Positions 5,826 to 7,187 of a DNA stretch of 7,187 bases are shown piece after piece. The notes beneath the pieces were generated by a model. It saw only the letters and a list, made by a program, of their open reading frames with translations. It was not told the DNA's origin and searched no databases. The position numbers and the translations under genes are program-made. Within the stretch, counting starts at the first letter, position 1. Each line of letters starts with the position of its first letter. The stretch is from Verrucomicrobiota bacterium (GTDB lineage Bacteria; Verrucomicrobiota; Verrucomicrobiia; Opitutales; UBA2995), in NCBI GenBank assembly GCA_027297085.1, contig JAPUIL010000018.1, positions 1 to 7,187 on the forward strand. The letters are read 5' to 3'.

Positions 5826-7187
5826 TCAGGCATGTGAAATAAGTTCCTCTTCGTCATCATGTGCGTGAGGCTTGATATTGTAGAGTTTGTAAAAACCTTG
5901 CTGAATGTCATTATAGACCAGAACAAGTACCGGTACTAAGACGAGAGTAATAGCCGTGGCAAAAACAATGCCCCATGCCAGGGAGATAACCATAGGCACG
6001 AGGTCAGCAGCTTGCGGGCTGGTTTCAAACATCAAGGGCGCCAAACCAAAGAAGGTGGTCAAGGAGGTGAGAAGAATCGGCCGGAAGCGCCTAACACCCG
6101 CAAGTCGAACAGCTTCATTGAGTGGCATGCCTTCCTTCACTTTTCGATTCATGAAGTGAACCATGATCAGGCTGTCATTAACCACCACTCCGGATAGGGC
6201 CATCATGCCAAAGATAGACCGCTGGGTAATGATGGGATCCCCGTTGTTGAAGCCGAAGACCTTAGCCATAATGTAATGGCCCATAATCGCTCCCACCACC
6301 CCGAAGGGAATAGCCGACATCACGATAATCGGTTGAAAATAACTTCTAAAGGGAATAGCCAGGAGGGCATAAATGACCACCAGAATAAAGTATATTCCCA
6401 GAATCATTTCTCGTTGGTTGTCGCGAGCCATGGCGGAATAACCCCGCACCCCGAATTGCATGCCCGGATACCGGGTTGCCGCCAACTCGGGTAGAAATAC
6501 TTCCAATATTTCTTGTTCCATCGATTCAATGTCCAGCTCCTGAGTATCCCCATCAGCACTCACCTGAATGATGCGTTTTCGGTCTACTCGCTGAATAGAA
6601 GGCAGACTCCTACCGGGAACAATTTCGGCAACCGTTTCAAATGGTACTTCAATTCCATTGGCGGTTCTGATCATCATACTCTGTAGTGAGCCCAAGGAGC
6701 GCCGTTCTGCTTCAGGATAACGGACCATCACGCGTATCTCATCGCGGCCTCGTTGAATACGTTGGACTTCCGAACCGAAAAAGGCAGTCCGTACCTGTTG
6801 AGCCAGATTGCTGGCGGTTACCCCCAGGAACTCTGCCTCAGGCTTCAGGTCCAATTCAAACTCATCATAGGCCTTTTCATAGGAATCTGCGATGTCATAT
6901 AAGCCTTCAAATGAAGCCAGTTTTATTTGCAGCTCCCTGGAAGCTTCCTTGAGCATTTCGACATCCGGGTGACTAAGCTCGATAGTCATAGCTGCCCGGG
7001 CACCTCCCCGGGTAAACGAAAAATTCAACTGCTCTGCTTCCGGTATGGGTGGAACCAGATTGCGCATTTCGAATACCAACTCACGACTCCCATAGGCCGC
7101 ATCTCGGGTCTCCGATGGGGTCAGCTCTATTATAATCTCACCCAACTCAGCTACTCCCGCTCTATTACGAGATGAATGAAATGAGCT
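5826..7187 (-). CDS. RND (HAE1/AcrB-type) efflux permease, C-terminal part, 5' end outside window
   Basis: The visible 453 codons are the C-terminal half of a proton-driven inner-membrane exporter that works with a periplasmic adaptor and an outer-membrane channel. The frame is open to the right edge (codons for SSFHSSRNRAGVAE precede the first TTG at 7145), so that TTG is not the real start. The first roughly 255 visible residues are porter and docking subdomains, with EIIIELTPSETR and FFGSEVQRIQRGRDEIRVMV. Five membrane segments follow, matching TM8-TM12: ILGIYFILVVIYALLAIPF; IIVMSAIPFGVVGAIMGHYI; FGMMALSGVVVNDSLIMVHF; RFRPILLTSLTTFFGLAPLM; and VPMVISLAWGIVFATAITLV. Motifs GVVVNDSLIMV and ETSPQAADLVPMVISLAWG are family hallmarks. 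At the place of the AcrB TM10 lysine this protein has valine followed by N-D, a recurrent variant. TM1-7, including the TM4 aspartates, lie outside. The cytoplasmic tail is HAHDDEEELISHA. The substrate cannot be told from this half. Confidence 0.95.
   Translation of the reverse strand, partial: SSFHSSRNRAGVAELGEIIIELTPSETRDAAYGSRELVFEMRNLVPPIPEAEQLNFSFTRGGARAAMTIELSHPDVEMLKEASRELQIKLASFEGLYDIADSYEKAYDEFELDLKPEAEFLGVTASNLAQQVRTAFFGSEVQRIQRGRDEIRVMVRYPEAERRSLGSLQSMMIRTANGIEVPFETVAEIVPGRSLPSIQRVDRKRIIQVSADGDTQELDIESMEQEILEVFLPELAATRYPGMQFGVRGYSAMARDNQREMILGIYFILVVIYALLAIPFRSYFQPIIVMSAIPFGVVGAIMGHYIMAKVFGFNNGDPIITQRSIFGMMALSGVVVNDSLIMVHFMNRKVKEGMPLNEAVRLAGVRRFRPILLTSLTTFFGLAPLMFETSPQAADLVPMVISLAWGIVFATAITLVLVPVLVLVYNDIQQGFYKLYNIKPHAHDDEEELISHA

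Noticed and set aside
5638..5868. 76-codon plus-strand ORF downstream of, and converging on, the RND gene.
   Set aside because: Very AT-rich, no SD, no motif. Its C-terminal serine run is the antisense reading of the Asp/Glu codons of the RND tail.
5826..7145. Taking the TTG at 7145 as the true start of a 439-residue RND-like protein.
   Set aside because: The frame is open to the right edge, the visible part begins inside the periplasmic porter region, and RND permeases are about 1000 residues, so the gene continues outside the window.

Overview
The window looks like a piece of a Gram-negative chromosome of moderate GC, most likely from Verrucomicrobiota (Opitutae / Puniceicoccales-type). 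The main reason is the large TonB-dependent receptor. Just after its signal peptide it has the motif YELNPFTV, followed by GYLATTTLAGTRINTPLRD and SISVYTQEF, the N-terminal signature I associate with the greatly expanded receptor family of that group. An RND exporter and a secreted HEAT-repeat/thioredoxin-fold protein fit such an organism. The taxonomic call is an inference from protein style, not from a marker gene.

Every gene I can support lies on the minus strand. Read in the direction of transcription (right to left) they are: (1) the C-terminal 453 codons of an HAE1-type RND efflux permease (5826-7187, 5' end outside the window); (2) an AT-rich gap of about 550 bp with a good intrinsic terminator (5544-5586) and clustered operator-like repeats (5435-5486); (3) a complete 402-codon exported protein joining HEAT repeats to a redoxin domain with a CPVC motif (4066-5274); (4) a gap of about 800 bp containing a broken 3' gene remnant (3801-3944), two long inverted repeats, a 13-bp tandem duplication, a palindrome and a doubtful 81-codon ORF; (5) the TonB-dependent receptor (3256 down to base 1, 3' end outside the window).

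The receptor is interrupted by one frameshift. The first frame ends at 2210. The next frame is then open without a stop from 2250 to the left edge (750 codons) and encodes a normal TonB receptor barrel. The two frames overlap only at 2212-2250, and this interval contains the tract G5-A-G5. Joined with a single +1 shift, the gene encodes at least 1085 residues and stops just short of the usual C-terminus. A sequencing indel, a recent inactivating mutation and a switchable or recoded site are all possible.

The genes do not form an obvious pathway. The receptor imports a ligand across the outer membrane, the RND protein exports small molecules or metals from the inner membrane or periplasm, and the HEAT-redoxin acts outside the cytoplasm. 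The wide gaps and the terminator suggest three separate transcription units. I see no tRNA, rRNA, CRISPR array, intact transposase or clear new multi-gene system. The points most worth following are the receptor frameshift, the foldable leader in front of the receptor, and the repeat-rich 3.3-4.0 kb gap.
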